Positions 1 to 5,371 of a stretch of DNA of 11,549 nt are shown one piece after another. Below the pieces are notes generated by a model. The model was not told the DNA's origin. It was given only the letters and a program-made list of their open reading frames with translations, and made no database searches. The DNA comes from JANPGR01 sp031424015 (GTDB lineage: Bacteria; Patescibacteriota; Minisyncoccia; Phycocordibacterales; UBA1006). The position numbers were made by a program, and so were the translations under genes. Numbering within the stretch: position 1 is the stretch's first letter; the number at the start of each line of letters is the position of its first letter. The stretch is from contig JANPGR010000039.1 in NCBI GenBank assembly GCA_031424015.1, positions 1 to 11,549 of the forward strand. The letters are read 5' to 3'.

Positions 1-119
1 GATTACTAGAAGATAGAGAGAAATACAACCCTAAACTTCTTGTCGAGAAGCTGAGGAAGATGAAATATGATATACTAACAGAGAATCGTAGGAGATCGTT
101 AGAGGGTAGGTTTGGGTAA
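1..119 (+). CDS. C-terminal end of an unidentified protein entering from the left edge
   Basis: The frame starting at base 3 is open from the window edge to a TAA at 117-119 and gives 38 residues rich in K, R, E and L. They look like an amphipathic helix followed by a basic tail (ENRRRSLEGRFG). Composition is much more protein-like than the opposite strand, where the same bases give a serine-rich stretch at the end of the alpha/beta hydrolase. I do not recognise the family. If real, it is convergent with the hydrolase gene and the two reading frames overlap by 89 nt. It is too short to exclude a chance open frame; sequence to the left of the window would settle it. Confidence 0.45.
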   Translation, partial: LLEDREKYNPKLLVEKLRKMKYDILTENRRRSLEGRFG

Positions 120-678
120 CCTTTTCTAATGAGCTATTAAGTAACAATTCAGGAAACTCTGCTGTGCAAAAATGCCCTCGATTGGTGAATTCATGAACCG
201 TAGCTTTTGGTAATTCTCTTTGGATTAATGTGACGGTATCTAACATTTCCACCCCATCATCACGAGATATGAATACGTGCACATCACAAATATCGGTAAT
301 GGTGGAATCTATTTCAAAATCGAAAAATCCAACATCAGTCAATTCCCTGTTCGGATCCATCCATGGCGCAACCAATATCAATTGCTGTGGAGTTTTGCCA
401 ATATTCTCAGAAACATACCGTAACAGGAATCCAGCACCACTGCTGTGACCTATCAATGTGGTAGCATGATCGATATCGAACTGATCCATCACAGCAGACC
501 AATCAGCATAGTTGGGGTCATATGGGCGTGGCATTTCTGGCGCAATCGAAATCTGGTCTCGAAAATTCAATTGCCTTTGTAGCCATGGTATCCAGTGCGA
601 ATTTGATGGGCTCGGAAATTGCTCGCCATAGTATTCTTCCCTATCTGATGATCCGTGAATGATGATGGTTTGGGGCAT
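31..678 (-). CDS. Alpha/beta hydrolase, RBBP9/YdeN-like serine hydrolase
   Basis: Cytoplasmic serine hydrolase of unknown substrate. Counting from the GHS-containing longer form (start 696), the N-terminal strand runs into an IIIHG oxyanion-type motif. The nucleophile elbow is GHSSG (Ser85), the acid lies in SRDDG (Asp146/147), and the histidine is in NRGHF (His175). This order and the small size fit the RBBP9/YdeN group (COG3545-like). I prefer the ATG at 678 because MPQTIIIHG is the expected family start and lies just after the stop of the upstream HAD gene (683-685). The ATG at 696 would overlap that gene by 14 nt. Neither start has a clear Shine-Dalgarno. The last 30 or so residues are serine-rich, lie beyond the natural fold end and are antisense to the open frame at 1-119, so they look like a readthrough extension. 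Probably co-transcribed with the HAD gene. Confidence 0.85.
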   Translation of the reverse strand: MPQTIIIHGSSDREEYYGEQFPSPSNSHWIPWLQRQLNFRDQISIAPEMPRPYDPNYADWSAVMDQFDIDHATTLIGHSSGAGFLLRYVSENIGKTPQQLILVAPWMDPNRELTDVGFFDFEIDSTITDICDVHVFISRDDGVEMLDTVTLIQRELPKATVHEFTNRGHFCTAEFPELLLNSSLEKVTQTYPLTISYDSLLVYHISSSSASRQEV

Positions 679-682
679 ATGT

Positions 683-1078
683 CTACAAATTTTCATCTAG
701 AAATTTCTTGAGAGTCTCTATATCTCGCGTATCTTTATTATAATGATATGTAGTAATACCAACAGATTGTGCTGATGCAACGGCATCAGGGTTGTGTTCA
801 AAGTAGATGACATCTTTTGGTTGCCAGTTGTACTGATCGAGGAGTGTTTTGAAATACAGTGGGTCAGGCTTGTCAGGATTGTGTTTCATTGTAAATACTG
901 GGTATGGGACATTGTCTAGACCAAATTGAATAATCTGATCACTGTCTGCATTTGTCACAATAATCTTTTTATTCGAGTATGTCTCTAAGAGCTTAAAAAT
1001 ATCAAGATTCTTGGAAAATTCTCCTAATTCATTTTTTACTATTGCAGTGTTTACTGCGTCTACGAGTATGGTTTTCAT
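683..1078 (-). CDS. HAD-fold protein with degenerate catalytic motifs
   Basis: A 131-residue compact HAD-like protein. Motif I reads ILVDAVNT: the first Asp is kept, but the general acid/base Asp two residues later is Val. Motif II (IIVTNAD) supplies the Thr. A lysine lies in the MKHNPDKPDPLYF segment. Motif IV reads YFEHNPDAVASAQSVGI, so the usual acidic pair is Glu-His. The cap domain seen in phosphatases is absent. I know similar DAVNT proteins from Patescibacteria, where they are annotated simply as HAD hydrolase. The missing second Asp argues against normal phosphatase chemistry; a binding role or a different reaction is possible. It has its own promoter 8 nt before the ATG and is followed at once by the alpha/beta hydrolase. 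Confidence 0.8.
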   Translation of the reverse strand: MKTILVDAVNTAIVKNELGEFSKNLDIFKLLETYSNKKIIVTNADSDQIIQFGLDNVPYPVFTMKHNPDKPDPLYFKTLLDQYNWQPKDVIYFEHNPDAVASAQSVGITTYHYNKDTRDIETLKKFLDENL

Positions 1079-1086
1079 ATAAATAT

Positions 1087-1095
1087 ACTATACCA
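1087..1095 (-). promoter_or_regulatory. Extended -10 promoter for the degenerate HAD gene
   Basis: On the minus strand the bases read TGGTATAGT, an extended -10 (TGnTATAGT). Eight nt separate the hexamer from the ATG at 1078, so transcription would begin within about two bases of the start codon. No convincing -35 box is visible, as is common with extended -10 promoters. Confidence 0.65.
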
Positions 1096-1144
1096 TTTTT
1101 AAAAACTATTTCATTTTGATCGTATTCTCCCTATTCTCATTTGA
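1089..1144 (-). repeat. Tail-plus-promoter direct repeat, copy 1
   Basis: Matches 1764-1819 in the same orientation at 49 of 56 positions; the first 26 bases (1089-1114) are identical. It covers the last 12 codons of the HAD hydrolase (peptide SNENRENTIKMK), the TAG stop, a T5A5 spacer and the TGGTATA core of the next promoter. Five of the seven differences fall at synonymous third codon positions. Confidence 0.85.
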
Positions 1145-1753
1145 GGTAGTTATGCCATATTTCTCTAGCTCATCACAAAACTGATCAAAGTTTTTATATA
1201 CAAAGGTTTGTATCCCCAACTTTTTAGCGCCAGTTAATTTTTCAGACTTGTCATCAGAATATAAAATCCCGTCTGGGGCTACATCCGATCTATCTATCAA
1301 TTTTTGAAAAATCTTTTCTTCTGGTTTACATTCGCCGACTTCGTGAGAGCTGACAATAAAATCAAAATCTGTTCTAAATTCTGGGAATTTTTCTCGGAGC
1401 GCCCCTAGTCTGATCTCATTATTATTTGTGCATGCACATATTTTATAACCCTGCAATTTCAAATTCAGCAAGACTTGTCGCACACTTGGATCTATTTCAT
1501 ATCCAGCGACCCATGCATTTTTGATCTCGTCATCCGTAATATTGCTCTGCATATACCCTCTAAAAAAATCATAAAACCCCTGTTCAGTTATTTGCCCACG
1601 AACTAATTTGCCCATTTCTGCACTATTGTGAAAGGCGCTTATACGTTCCAAAGAGAGCCCGAGGGTGTCTCGCAAGAATATGTTAAACTTTTCCTTACCA
1701 ATTGGCGAGAAATATACACCGTCGAGATCAAAACAAATTACTTTTATATTCAT
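1106..1753 (-). CDS. HAD-superfamily hydrolase (COG1011-like phosphatase)
   Basis: A 215-residue cytoplasmic HAD hydrolase, probably a small-molecule phosphatase of unknown substrate. All motifs are intact. Motif I is CFDLDGVYF, with nucleophile Asp9 and acid/base Asp11. A helical cap follows at about residues 15-85. Motif II is CTNNN. The lysine is in CKPEEKIFQ, and motif IV is LYSDDKSEKLTGAKKLGI with the metal-binding Asp pair. Length is usual for the subfamily I group. The ATG at 1753 is set by a -10 box 8 nt upstream. The last 12 residues form a tail beyond the HAD fold that is shared with the neighbouring guanylate kinase. It is bounded on both sides by the 56-bp direct repeat. Confidence 0.9.
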   Translation of the reverse strand: MNIKVICFDLDGVYFSPIGKEKFNIFLRDTLGLSLERISAFHNSAEMGKLVRGQITEQGFYDFFRGYMQSNITDDEIKNAWVAGYEIDPSVRQVLLNLKLQGYKICACTNNNEIRLGALREKFPEFRTDFDFIVSSHEVGECKPEEKIFQKLIDRSDVAPDGILYSDDKSEKLTGAKKLGIQTFVYKNFDQFCDELEKYGITTSNENRENTIKMK

Positions 1754-1761
1754 ATGTTTTT

Positions 1762-1770
1762 AGTATACCA
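1762..1770 (-). promoter_or_regulatory. Extended -10 promoter for the HAD hydrolase
   Basis: Minus-strand TGGTATACT with exactly 8 nt between the hexamer (1762-1767) and the ATG at 1753, predicting a leaderless mRNA. The element lies in the second copy of the direct repeat. Confidence 0.65.
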
Positions 1771-1819
1771 TTTTTAAAAACTATTTCATCTTAATTGCAT
1801 TCTCTCTATTTTCATCTGA
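1764..1819 (-). repeat. Tail-plus-promoter direct repeat, copy 2
   Basis: Second copy of the repeat at 1089-1144, exactly 675 bp away and in the same orientation. Here it carries the last 12 codons of the guanylate-kinase-like gene (SDENRENAIKMK), its TAG stop, the T5A5 spacer and the TGGTATA core of the HAD hydrolase promoter. Confidence 0.85.
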
Positions 1820-2455
1820 TATTTTATACTCCTTTAAAAATGGCGCATGTTTCAACAGTGTTTCTACGAATACGGGTACGCCCTCATCATTTACTTCTCC
1901 TTTTTTGTTTACGAGCGGTATGAAAAAGTTTCTTACCCTCATTTCGACGATTTCTGCAATACTACGATTTACTCTCTTTCCTATATCCTGTTCTGTTTCT
2001 GTATCCCTTTTCTTTAATCGATCTCTCAAGGTGTTTTTATAAAAATCTAACCCTTGATCACTCGTTTCTGGAAATACCCCAAATGCAGTCAGAGAAAAAT
2101 CTCTCTCTTCTTCTGCCAGTTCTTTTATGCGAACCATACCTTTATAGTCAATATCTAATACGGGCAGCTCGTCGTTATCCCACGCTAATTTGAGTTGGTC
2201 TTTTGGTGTACCATAAAAGCAGTCCTCATAGACCTCCTCGCTCTCTGCAAAAAATCCTTGCTTTATTTTTTGCTTCATTTCTCCTGGTGTTACAAAGAAA
2301 TAATCAATCCCATCTCTTTCTCCCTTTCGTGGTTTTCTCGTTGTATAGGATACTATTTTTTTAATTTTATAACCTAAATCTACTAATGTGTCATAGATGT
2401 ATCCTTTTCCTGATCCGCTGGGGCCGCAGAGCCCTAATATGTATTTTTCTTTCAT
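1781..2455 (-). CDS. Guanylate-kinase-like P-loop kinase
   Basis: A 224-residue nucleotide kinase, expected to phosphorylate GMP to GDP in purine metabolism. Residues 11-18 form the P-loop GPSGSGKG. Residues about 36-55 hold the guanylate kinase signature (SYTTRKPRKGERDGIDYFF), including the GMP-binding Ser, Arg and Tyr positions, and CFYGTP follows. A lid-like region has RDRLKKRDTETEQDIGKRVNR. It is somewhat longer than the usual 200 or so residues because of insertions in the second half and the added C-terminal tail ISDENRENAIKMK. The second half is less conserved, so it may be a divergent paralogue, not the housekeeping Gmk, and I give no symbol. The ATG is preceded at 8 nt by a consensus extended -10. 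Confidence 0.85.
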   Translation of the reverse strand: MKEKYILGLCGPSGSGKGYIYDTLVDLGYKIKKIVSYTTRKPRKGERDGIDYFFVTPGEMKQKIKQGFFAESEEVYEDCFYGTPKDQLKLAWDNDELPVLDIDYKGMVRIKELAEEERDFSLTAFGVFPETSDQGLDFYKNTLRDRLKKRDTETEQDIGKRVNRSIAEIVEMRVRNFFIPLVNKKGEVNDEGVPVFVETLLKHAPFLKEYKISDENRENAIKMK

Positions 2456-2463
2456 ACGAAATT

Positions 2464-2472
2464 ATTATACCA
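2464..2472 (-). promoter_or_regulatory. Consensus extended -10 promoter for the guanylate kinase gene
   Basis: Minus-strand TGGTATAAT, a perfect extended -10, with the hexamer at 2464-2469 and 8 nt to the ATG at 2455. The spacing is identical to that of the two HAD genes and predicts a leaderless transcript. Confidence 0.75.
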
Positions 2473-2480
2473 CTATTTCC

Positions 2481-2510
2481 CCTTTTTTCTATCTGCCCAG
2501 CGCCAGAAAT
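2481..2510 (-). repeat. Glycosylase-end direct repeat, copy 1 (at the end of the ATPase gene)
   Basis: Matches 3719-3748 at 25 of 30 positions in the same orientation. In the ATPase frame it encodes the final FLALGR and stop. In the frame one base later it reads FWRWADRKKGK and a stop at 2475-2473, closely resembling FWKWADRNKVKK near the end of the glycosylase. Confidence 0.75.
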
Positions 2511-3652
2511 TCTCTATAATTTTCTCTTGTAATTACAGAAAAATCACAATGCAACGTATCATAGGTTTCTACAAAAGATTTTGGGAACCTTTTCTTGGCA
2601 GCATTTGTTATCGTGAATTCATAGAGGCGAACATTTTGATCCCATTTTTCAAGGTAGTCAATTTCATACCCATTGGTATTCCTCCAAAAAAAAGTTTGAT
2701 ACACAGCATTAGTATAGCCATTCTGTTTCATCTTTTCGACTATTAAGAAATTTTCAAATAATGCCCCAATGTCTCGCCTCTTTGGTGATGTATTTTGCAT
2801 ATTTGTTTCTGAGAAATCATTGATAACCGCATTTCTAATACCTAAATCATAAAAATAAAATTTACTTTTTTTACGAATTTCTGTGCGGAGGTTGCTATTC
2901 CAACTTTTGAGTCTGAATATGACAAAAGACTGTTCTAGTAGATTTAGGTATCGTTCTATAGTTTTATTATGTACGCCCAGCTCTTTACTCAGAGAATCTA
3001 TATTTACTTGATTACCTAGTTGATATGCAAGTGACCGAAGTAGATTGAGAAGCAATTCTGGTTTTTTTAATTGTTCAAATTTAAAAATATCTTTAAGGAG
3101 AAATGATTCCGCTAGATTTTTTACTTTTGTTATTTTCCCCTCTACGGTATTCTCTAGAATTACCTCTGGATAATTACCAAACCTAAGCATGTAATCGAGG
3201 TGTGTTTCAGGAAAAAAATATTCCGACATGCGAATTTCTAAATCGGTGATGGGATATAAATTTAGAATTTTATTTCTACCCATGAGCGGTTCGCCTATTT
3301 GCCCTGCAAGCTCGAATGATGAAGAACCAGTAACAACTATTTGTAAATTCGGAAATGCATCTATGATTAATTTTAAATTCATTCCTATATTAGGAATATT
3401 TTGCGCCTCGTCTATGTAAAGTAAATCCAGTCCTTCGACGTATTCCCGGAGTTTTTCTAGTCTCTGCGATGAAAATATTTCTTGGACAGTAATACTATCA
3501 CCAGTGTATGATCGATATCGTCCAGAAAATTGATCAAGATACTGTAAAATAAGCGTCGTTTTCCCAATCTGCCTGGGACCGTATACAATCAAAACTTTAC
3601 CTATTTCCAGGTAATCATGTAATGAAATTTGGCGTTGTATATAGGATTTCAT
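2489..3652 (-). CDS. AAA-type ATPase with DUF4143 C-terminal domain (COG1373 family)
   Basis: A 387-residue ATPase of the widespread archaeal/bacterial COG1373 group, whose cellular role is poorly known; members often behave as accessory genes. The N-terminal AAA module has Walker A GPRQIGKTTL (about residues 25-34), Walker B LDLLYIDEAQNI (about 75-86) and a sensor-1-like VVTGSSSFEL. The region after about residue 190 contains a winged-helix-like segment and the DUF4143 nuclease-like fold, including EIDYLEKWDQNVRLYEF. The start ATG is supported by an excellent sigma70-type promoter whose predicted start point is the ATG itself. The gene is flanked by direct repeats derived from the end of the glycosylase gene, and its last residues (ALGR) come from the repeat. 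This suggests a later insertion. Confidence 0.9.
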   Translation of the reverse strand: MKSYIQRQISLHDYLEIGKVLIVYGPRQIGKTTLILQYLDQFSGRYRSYTGDSITVQEIFSSQRLEKLREYVEGLDLLYIDEAQNIPNIGMNLKLIIDAFPNLQIVVTGSSSFELAGQIGEPLMGRNKILNLYPITDLEIRMSEYFFPETHLDYMLRFGNYPEVILENTVEGKITKVKNLAESFLLKDIFKFEQLKKPELLLNLLRSLAYQLGNQVNIDSLSKELGVHNKTIERYLNLLEQSFVIFRLKSWNSNLRTEIRKKSKFYFYDLGIRNAVINDFSETNMQNTSPKRRDIGALFENFLIVEKMKQNGYTNAVYQTFFWRNTNGYEIDYLEKWDQNVRLYEFTITNAAKKRFPKSFVETYDTLHCDFSVITRENYREFLALGR

Positions 3653-3658
3653 AGGAAA

Positions 3659-3687
3659 AGTATATAGTAAGTGCAGAAATAAGTCAA
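3659..3687 (-). promoter_or_regulatory. Promoter of the ATPase gene
   Basis: Minus strand TTGACT (3682-3687), 17-nt spacer, TATACT (3659-3664), then 6 nt to the ATG at 3652. The predicted start point coincides with the start codon. The -35 box contains the TGA stop of the upstream glycosylase and sits exactly in the loop of a 9-bp inverted repeat. Confidence 0.75.
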
Positions 3688-3696
3688 TATTTCTGC
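3673..3696. repeat. Perfect 9-bp inverted repeat around the -35 box
   Basis: GCAGAAATA at 3673-3681 and TATTTCTGC at 3688-3696 are exact reverse complements separated by 6 nt, which are the -35 hexamer of the ATPase promoter. No U-run follows on either strand, so an operator is more likely than a terminator. The binding protein is unknown. Confidence 0.6.
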
Positions 3697-4388
3697 GTCA
3701 GTAGTGAGGATTTCTTTACTTTATTTCTATCTGCCCATTTCCAGAAATACAGGGCCAAGATGGATCGGTATGGTGCGAATGGTTCGGCCCACCCCCGCAA
3801 TTGTTTTGGTGTTGATTGCTGTGTGTCACCGTGCCACAGTCGGAATCCCTCACGCACGCCGAAATCATCCACCGGCCACACGTCAGATCGGCCGAGGGTG
3901 AATATGAGGAACATTTCAACCGTCCATTTGCCGATACCGCGCAGTGGTACGAGCAGTTTGATAATTTCGTCGTCAGAGAGTTTGTCGAGGCCTTGTCGTG
4001 TTGGCAGCTCGCCGGTTATAGCTTTTTCACCTATTTCGCGGATTGCCAGAGCCTTTGCATTGCTATACCCGACAGCACGTAAATCATCGTGGGACAGGGT
4101 CGCGAGCTGGGACAGCTGCGGGAATACCGCAGGTACAGGGAGGGATTCAATTGATACATTGTATGCACGAGCGATTAATTTCCGTGTGATGGTGTTTGCG
4201 GCAGCAGTCGAAATCATTTGGCTGGTGACCGAACGGATCAACGCCTCGTGTAGGTCGCGACCACTGGGTTTGAAATTCAAATCACCTATCTCGGAAAATA
4301 GATTTACTAGTTCGGGTGATATCGCTGTGCAATGTTGTATCGCTTTTTTACAATTGGCATTACTGATGGTGGTTTGTTTTGTTTTCAT
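3684..4388 (-). CDS. AlkA-type DNA-3-methyladenine glycosylase (HhH-GPD family)
   Basis: A 234-residue base-excision repair glycosylase that would remove alkylated purines such as 3-methyladenine. Residues about 44-72 (RDLHEALIRSVTSQMIS) match the start of the HhH-GPD domain. LVPLRGIGKWTVEMF (about 146-160) is the helix-hairpin-helix. VWPVDDFGVREGF holds the catalytic Asp175. No C-terminal iron-sulphur cysteines are present, which fits AlkA, not EndoIII. The N-terminal domain of E. coli AlkA is missing, as in many short bacterial forms. The gene follows the rhodanese stop by 5 nt, with no Shine-Dalgarno, so it is probably translated from the rhodanese mRNA. It is the only gene in the window ending in TGA. 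Confidence 0.92.
   Translation of the reverse strand: MKTKQTTISNANCKKAIQHCTAISPELVNLFSEIGDLNFKPSGRDLHEALIRSVTSQMISTAAANTITRKLIARAYNVSIESLPVPAVFPQLSQLATLSHDDLRAVGYSNAKALAIREIGEKAITGELPTRQGLDKLSDDEIIKLLVPLRGIGKWTVEMFLIFTLGRSDVWPVDDFGVREGFRLWHGDTQQSTPKQLRGWAEPFAPYRSILALYFWKWADRNKVKKSSLLTQKY
3719..3748 (-). repeat. Glycosylase-end direct repeat, copy 2
   Basis: Inside the glycosylase coding region, encoding FWKWADRNK near its C-terminus. It pairs with 2481-2510 (25 of 30 bases identical, same orientation). The ATPase gene lies between the two copies. Confidence 0.75.
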
Positions 4389-4393
4389 ACAAT

Positions 4394-4636
4394 CTATAGT
4401 CCGACATCATGCAATCCTCCTGCATTCTGGACATTCAAAAATCCATTTTGCTCGAGCAGTGATTTTGCCATTTCTGCTCGCGCACCACTGCGACAATATA
4501 TTGCTATGTGGGTATCCTTTGGTATATCGGGAAATTCTCCTCGCATGATTCTGTCCAATTCAAAATGCAGTGCGCCTGATTTATGGCCACTGTTGTATTC
4601 TGGTGCTGTTCGTACATCGATATAGTATGTATTCAT
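4394..4636 (-). CDS. Small single-domain rhodanese (GlpE/PspE-like)
   Basis: An 80-residue single rhodanese domain, cytoplasmic, with no signal peptide. The N-terminus YYIDVRTAPEYNSGHKSGA matches the family's Asp-Val-Arg and His positions. The active loop IYCRSGARAEMA carries the persulfide-forming cysteine, and AGGLHDVG is the usual end. Such proteins carry sulfane sulfur between donors and acceptors; the acceptor here is unknown. It sits between two alkylation-repair genes, 28 nt after the alkyltransferase stop, and has its own promoter giving an essentially leaderless mRNA. It is followed 5 nt later by the glycosylase. Confidence 0.92.
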   Translation of the reverse strand: MNTYYIDVRTAPEYNSGHKSGALHFELDRIMRGEFPDIPKDTHIAIYCRSGARAEMAKSLLEQNGFLNVQNAGGLHDVGL

Positions 4637-4644
4637 AAAATGTT

Positions 4645-4673
4645 GTTATATAACTATTAGCTGACTATTCCAA
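4645..4673 (-). promoter_or_regulatory. Promoter of the rhodanese-glycosylase pair
   Basis: Minus strand TTGGAA (4668-4673), 17-nt spacer, TATAAC (4645-4650), then 8 nt to the ATG at 4636. The -35 box overlaps the last codons of the alkyltransferase gene. Confidence 0.65.
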
Positions 4674-4967
4674 TTCGTTCATTTGAATTTTACCTGTTTT
4701 GGTAAAGGCGACTCCTTCGGATTCGAGTAATCGACGTTTTTCTACTGCTCCGCCACGATTATACTGACCTATTACACCACACACAGCAACGACGCGGTGA
4801 CACGGGACACTCGGGTCATAATTGCCACGCATGATGCTGCCGACCGCGCGTGCGGCACCTGGACTGCCTGATTGCGCCGCGACCTGGCCGTACGTCATCA
4901 CCTGCCCCGCCGGAATCGATCGGACAATATCCCGGACACATTCGGCGAATAGGGTGCTGGTTTGCAT
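4665..4967 (-). CDS. MGMT-type methylated-DNA alkyltransferase (C-terminal domain only)
   Basis: A protein of about 100 residues consisting of just the DNA-binding/active-site domain of O6-alkylguanine-DNA alkyltransferases. MTYGQVAAQSGSPGAARAVG is the helix-turn-helix with its arginine finger region. PCHRVV contains the acceptor cysteine, so it is not a cysteine-less ATL protein, and EKRRLLESEGV is the conserved end. A longer frame begins with GTG at 5006, but I choose the ATG at 4967: an extended -10 lies 7 nt upstream of it, and the family similarity begins at about FAECVRDIVRSIP. It could be a repair enzyme or an alkyltransferase-like sensor. Neighbouring rhodanese and AlkA-type genes read in the same direction. 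Confidence 0.9.
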   Translation of the reverse strand: MQTSTLFAECVRDIVRSIPAGQVMTYGQVAAQSGSPGAARAVGSIMRGNYDPSVPCHRVVAVCGVIGQYNRGGAVEKRRLLESEGVAFTKTGKIQMNELE

Positions 4968-4974
4968 AGTATGC

Positions 4975-5003
4975 AGTATAGCAATTCTGAAGGCTTGAGT
5001 AAA
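4975..5003 (-). promoter_or_regulatory. Promoter of the alkyltransferase gene
   Basis: Minus strand TTTACT (4998-5003), 17-nt spacer, extended TGCTATACT with hexamer at 4975-4980, then 7 nt to the ATG at 4967. Its -35 overlaps that of the divergent promoter. Confidence 0.7.
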
Positions 5004-5023
5004 CACATTTTTTCGAGTATACT
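4995..5023 (+). promoter_or_regulatory. Divergent promoter for the zinc-ribbon gene
   Basis: Plus strand TTGAGT (4995-5000), 17-nt spacer, TATACT (5018-5023). It predicts an A/T-rich leader of about 44 nt before the ATG at 5074, unlike the leaderless genes nearby. Its -35 shares bases 4998-5000 with the alkyltransferase -35, so the two polymerases should compete. Confidence 0.6.
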
Positions 5024-5073
5024 CTGGTCAGATTTTGAAACTTATTTTTCACTAAATAAAAAAGATAATAAAC

Positions 5074-5319
5074 ATGGGGAAAGAAATAAAATGCCCTGGA
5101 GGTTGCAAGAAAGGATTACTTCCCAGGGACGGAGGCGGTACCAAGACCTGCCCCACCTGCAGAGGTAAAGGTAAAATCTGGTCTGATGCTATTGAAAAAA
5201 AAGTGGTTGCCACAAAAAATACTACACAGGTTCAAAGTAATACTAGTAGTAGTATCCCTAAAAACATAAATAATATTGAGGAAGCAGGGGTGAAAAAACC
5301 TTGGTGGAATATTTTTTAA
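5074..5319 (+). CDS. Small DnaJ-type zinc-ribbon protein
   Basis: An 81-residue cytoplasmic protein. CPGGCKKG (Cys8, Cys12) and CPTCRGKGKI (Cys26, Cys29) form a four-cysteine zinc site; the second half looks like one CxxCxGxG repeat of the DnaJ central domain. After about residue 38 comes a polar Ser/Thr/Asn-rich linker and a short hydrophobic end (KKPWWNIF). It lacks a J domain, so it is not a co-chaperone by itself. The ATG start has no strong Shine-Dalgarno. It is a single-gene unit with its own promoter and terminator, divergent from the repair genes. Function unknown. Confidence 0.8.
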   Translation: MGKEIKCPGGCKKGLLPRDGGGTKTCPTCRGKGKIWSDAIEKKVVATKNTTQVQSNTSSSIPKNINNIEEAGVKKPWWNIF

Positions 5320-5330
5320 TTAGAATATAG

Positions 5331-5364
5331 AGCCTCTTTTTCAGAGGCTTTTCTTTTGCTTTTT
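5331..5364 (+). terminator. Rho-independent terminator after the zinc-ribbon gene
   Basis: A 7-bp stem, AGCCTCT (5331-5337) with AGAGGCT (5343-5349), 5-nt loop, followed by the T-rich run TTTTCTTTTGCTTTTT. The opposite strand lacks a T-run, so it serves the plus strand. Confidence 0.85.
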
Positions 5365-5371
5365 ACGAGAC

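Noticed and set aside
68..76. Plus-strand TGATATACT, a good extended -10
   Set aside because: No start codon or open frame follows at a suitable distance, and it lies inside the coding tail at 1-119.
3684..3686. TGA possibly read as glycine (Gracilibacteria/Absconditabacteria code)
   Set aside because: The glycosylase ends naturally there, no other gene contains in-frame TGA, and glycines are all GGN, so the standard code fits.
4416..4421. Perfect AGGAGG on the minus strand near the end of the rhodanese gene
   Set aside because: It lies 27 nt before the glycosylase ATG, too far to act as its Shine-Dalgarno. The ATG it fits best (4410) opens only a short out-of-frame peptide. It encodes Gly-Gly of the rhodanese.
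3760..4548. Long plus-strand open frame (262 aa) opposite the glycosylase and rhodanese genes
   Set aside because: It is antisense to two genes with clear family motifs, its product is Ser/Arg/Cys-rich with no recognisable domain, and no promoter or start signal supports it.
4968..5006. N-terminal extension of the alkyltransferase starting at GTG 5006
   Set aside because: It covers the extended -10 and -35 of the gene's own promoter; the ATG at 4967 has the usual 7-nt spacing.
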